Part shown: piece after piece, positions 14,382-16,936 of the stretch
Position numbering within the stretch: position 1 is the first letter of the stretch
How the letters are laid out: each line of letters starts with the position of its first letter
Program-made: the position numbers and the translations under genes
Assembly: GCA_900169235.1 (NCBI GenBank)
Contig: FWCC01000497.1
Span: forward strand, 6,569-23,504
Origin: Zarea fungicola
Taxonomy: Eukaryota; Ascomycota; Sordariomycetes; Hypocreales; Cordycipitaceae
Direction of reading: 5' to 3'
Length of the DNA stretch: 16,936 bases
Notes under the pieces: generated by a model
Seen by the model: the letters and a program-made list of their open reading frames with translations, nothing else
What the model was told of the DNA's origin: nothing
The model's database searches: none

Positions 14382-16334
14382 TTAATCCTTCTTCTTTTTG
14401 TCTGGCAAGCATTCGCTACAGACTTGTACGCGGTGCCAGGCATTGGCAAGGTTGCCGCGAAAATTCCACGTCGCGGCGTGGCTCTCGGGTTGACAGTTGT
14501 AGACCTCGTCAGTGGCCTTGACAAGGACAGTGGTACAGCGCCGGCCAGTCTCTTTGGTCAGGGGTTCGGCCGCGGAGCCAGGCGGCGCATCACCCTGCTC
14601 AATAACCCGGGATTTGTCGTCGGCAATTTTTTCTGGCTCTCCATTTTGGAACACGCTGGCAGGGATGGTACCTTTGAACATCCAACGCTTCCACGACCAT
14701 GCCCCGTGGCCATGGCACAGCGACGGCGCGCCAGGTTTCGGGTCGCAGTCGGGCAGAAGATAGGCTTGTGTCCAGTTCTTGCCAGCATCGACGGAAACAT
14801 CCACGCGGATGATGGAGCGGCCACCACCAGAGAAGGCGTATCCGCTGAGGGTCAGCTTACGTGCGTCAGACGGCTCACTCTGAGCAGCGGCATCCGCTGG
14901 AGGAGGAACCTTCAGCCAATCACCAAGCTTCATTGCTGTAATTGCGCTCTGCACAGGAAGTTCTTGAATAGATGGCGCCTTTTCCCAGTCAACCTTAATT
15001 TGGTTGGGGCCAAAGCACTTGTAATCTTTGCGCTGCCATTGGCTCAAACTCTCGTCCTCGCTGAGGGTGATCTGATTCAGCCACTTGACTGACCTCGCTG
15101 CAACATGGCCAGGGACAATAGCACGCAATGGGAAGCCGTGGTCGCGAGGTAAAACTTTGCCATTCATGCCATAAGCGAGAAGCACGTCACCCTGAGGATC
15201 GACAGCTTTGCGGATAGGGATCGACGCGCCATAGGCTTCCATGCCGTTGAAATGGACGTGCTTGACCTCAGTGCTTCCTGCCATGGCCTTGTCGTTTTCG
15301 AATCCTGCGTCCTTCAGCACGTCTGAAAGAAGAACGCCCTCCCACGAGGCATTGGAAATGGCACCCGCAGTCCATGGAAGTCCGTTGGTAGTGCGGCCAG
15401 AACCATCAGACATGTGCTTTCGTCGATTCCCAGAGCACTGCAGCACGGCTGTGACTCTGCGCATGGGAAATTTGGTTTTGAGGTCTCGTAGTGTGTATTC
15501 CTTTGTTGAGCCATCCAGTAACTCGATGGAGAGGCTGTGGTTGTCTGCCTCATCCTCTTCGATTCTAGGCACCCACATGTGGTTCCGAACGTAGAAAAGA
15601 TCATTGGGAGTGAGGAAATGCGACGATATAGCCTCACCGGGGGTTTCTGCGTTGCGTGGTTTCAGAGTTTTGGTGATGAGGTCGGGATGGCGCATTGGAT
15701 CGTCATCGAACGGGTCTTCGATGGCATCTTGGGGTGGCTTGCCATTTTCCAAGTCGGCCGGGTGCACAAAACCAATCAAGTACTGAGAAAGAATGTCGTA
15801 GACGTATTGATTCTTATGGATGGAGAAGATGTTCCAATATGGGTCGATGGAGCCACCAGCTGCTCTCAAGATTACCTGGCCACCGGGGTGGGCAGAAATC
15901 CATTCCGTAATATCGTAAACTTTGTCGCCGTGAATTACCCAAGGGGAGTCGGACTTGGCGTCATGCTTTCGTACTTCAGACAGTCGATAGCGCGGTAAGG
16001 ATGGATCTCTCGTATCGACGAGTTCCTGGGCTGGAGGGCGGGCTTTGATGGAGGCGGTTCTGTAATCCCCGATGAACGCACCGGGGGAGTCAAAGGCGAC
16101 AGGCGGCGAGAAGTATGTCCCTATGGCAAAAGCTGCTACGCCTGCGGTGAGGCCCAGAGTGAGATGAGTCCGAGTCTTGAGCCTCCGTGGTGGCAATGCA
16201 TGTTTTGACAGCCAGGAAATGGAGCTGTGAAAGTTGCGAGTGGGTTGCTTTGTTTGATGACGGAGTGGCAGCTGCAGCTTGGGGCGAACATGCAGTAGCA
16301 GTCGCTGAGCGCCACGGCCGGCAGAGCAAGACAT
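14382..16334 (-). CDS. Sulfite oxidase, mitochondrial, with cytochrome b5 domain
   Basis: The gene is intronless and encodes 650 residues. It oxidises sulfite to sulfate with a molybdopterin centre and passes electrons through heme to cytochrome c in the intermembrane space. The first 80 residues have no acidic residue and are rich in Arg, Lys and Ser; RNFHSS at 33-38 looks like a presequence cleavage region, and a hydrophobic stretch at about 57-75 could act as an intermembrane-space sorting signal. The cytochrome b5 domain (about 115-192) has HPGG (149-152) and H173 as heme ligands. The molybdopterin domain has VRNH (249-252), catalytic C300 in VLQCSGNRR and PRDHGFPLRAIVPG (396-409). The dimerisation domain ends with WNFRGNLANAWHRV (623-636), followed by a KKKKD tail. 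ATG 16334 (ACCATGT) is the first ATG in the frame. Absence of an FAD domain argues against nitrate reductase. Confidence 0.93.
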   Translation of the reverse strand: MSCSAGRGAQRLLLHVRPKLQLPLRHQTKQPTRNFHSSISWLSKHALPPRRLKTRTHLTLGLTAGVAAFAIGTYFSPPVAFDSPGAFIGDYRTASIKARPPAQELVDTRDPSLPRYRLSEVRKHDAKSDSPWVIHGDKVYDITEWISAHPGGQVILRAAGGSIDPYWNIFSIHKNQYVYDILSQYLIGFVHPADLENGKPPQDAIEDPFDDDPMRHPDLITKTLKPRNAETPGEAISSHFLTPNDLFYVRNHMWVPRIEEDEADNHSLSIELLDGSTKEYTLRDLKTKFPMRRVTAVLQCSGNRRKHMSDGSGRTTNGLPWTAGAISNASWEGVLLSDVLKDAGFENDKAMAGSTEVKHVHFNGMEAYGASIPIRKAVDPQGDVLLAYGMNGKVLPRDHGFPLRAIVPGHVAARSVKWLNQITLSEDESLSQWQRKDYKCFGPNQIKVDWEKAPSIQELPVQSAITAMKLGDWLKVPPPADAAAQSEPSDARKLTLSGYAFSGGGRSIIRVDVSVDAGKNWTQAYLLPDCDPKPGAPSLCHGHGAWSWKRWMFKGTIPASVFQNGEPEKIADDKSRVIEQGDAPPGSAAEPLTKETGRRCTTVLVKATDEVYNCQPESHAATWNFRGNLANAWHRVQVCSECLPDKKKKD

Positions 16335-16936
16335 GGTAGAAGGGAAAGGAGAAGGCGAATGCTGTACCACAATTGACACCTAATACATGATAAATAGCCA
16401 GAATGTGGGTAAGGAGCCGCGTGTGTCTGTTGAAGGGGGTGCTTGAAGATTAAGCAATTGTCCAGCAAAAATCCCCAGGGTTCCCAAGTACACGGTGCCC
16501 ACAGAAGCTGGCAATTTTCTGCGTGTATTACGATTGAAGTGTGTTGTGAGAGCAGATGTCAGCTAATGGCAAAGACGTGAGAGGTGCGATGGTGACAGTA
16601 GCATGGCGTTGCCAAACAACGATAAAAGGAGGAGAAAGGGATTGGCGAGCTGGGAGGTGAGATGAGAACCGGGAATCGGGGGCCTCGTGACGATTCAAAC
16701 TTGTATTACTATCGCAAGTGGGCGCGCAGCTCGCCGATGCTGGCCGCCCAAGCCTGAATCCAACCAAGCTAACGTCAGACAAACGGGAAGCTGCGCAGTT
16801 GGCTCAAACCGTGTCCAAGTGATCCTTTTTTGGTGGGATTTTCTGGCCCACTGGGCATTAAAGCAACGGCTTATTGGATCAGCTAGAGGGCGTTGAAGGT
16901 GCTAGCAATGCACTAATTGTCACGCAGAACAGGAAT
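16335..16936 (-). promoter_or_regulatory. Upstream region of the sulfite oxidase gene
   Basis: No coding gene was recognised in the last 602 bases. Frames of 84 codons or fewer in this region are unrecognised. A CCAAT pentamer on the minus strand (16873-16877) lies about 540 bases upstream of the start. I saw no clear match to the ATGRYRYCAT sulfur-regulator (CYS3-type) site. The region presumably contains the promoter and the leader. Confidence 0.45.

Noticed and set aside
16335..16379. In-frame 15-codon extension of sulfite oxidase
   Set aside because: It begins with GTG, not ATG. The ATG at 16334 has a good context and gives a clean mitochondrial presequence.

Overview
The window is nuclear DNA of a filamentous ascomycete (Pezizomycotina), most likely a sordariomycete and possibly Hypocreales. 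The evidence is a set of short spliceosomal introns (64-76 nt, GTAAGT-like donors, mostly CTAAC/CTAAT/CTGAC-type branch sites), GC-rich coding sequence with strong C-ending codon preference, AT-rich spacers, and proteins of fungal type: a UapA/UapC-like purine permease and a Cet1-type RNA triphosphatase. The species cannot be fixed from sequence reading alone.

Six protein genes are supported. Left to right: an intronless isopentenyl phosphate kinase (513-1424, +); a GNAT acetyltransferase on the opposite strand (1572-2306, -), tail-to-tail with the kinase; a 1.5 kb AT-rich spacer whose right half carries a dense cluster of GATA-factor sites; a two-exon uric acid/xanthine permease (3840-5691, +); a three-exon mRNA 5'-triphosphatase, the capping enzyme beta subunit (6150-8917, -), tail-to-tail with the permease; a 1.3 kb divergent promoter region; a three-exon 26S proteasome subunit RPN2 (10229-13774, +); a 607 bp convergent spacer; and an intronless mitochondrial sulfite oxidase (14382-16334, -) with its promoter to the end of the window.

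The genes do not form a biosynthetic cluster or mobile unit. They are mostly housekeeping functions: isoprenoid phosphate salvage, protein or small-molecule acetylation, purine nitrogen scavenging, mRNA capping, protein turnover and sulfite detoxification. I saw no RNA gene, transposon, CRISPR array or viral remnant. No undescribed multi-gene system is evident. The points most worth a second look are the isopentenyl phosphate kinase in a fungus that should already have the classical mevalonate pathway, the GATA/UaY-like promoter of the permease, the repeat-driven low-complexity insertions in the acetyltransferase and the triphosphatase, and introns in RPN2 and CET1 whose retention would remove defined functional parts of the proteins.
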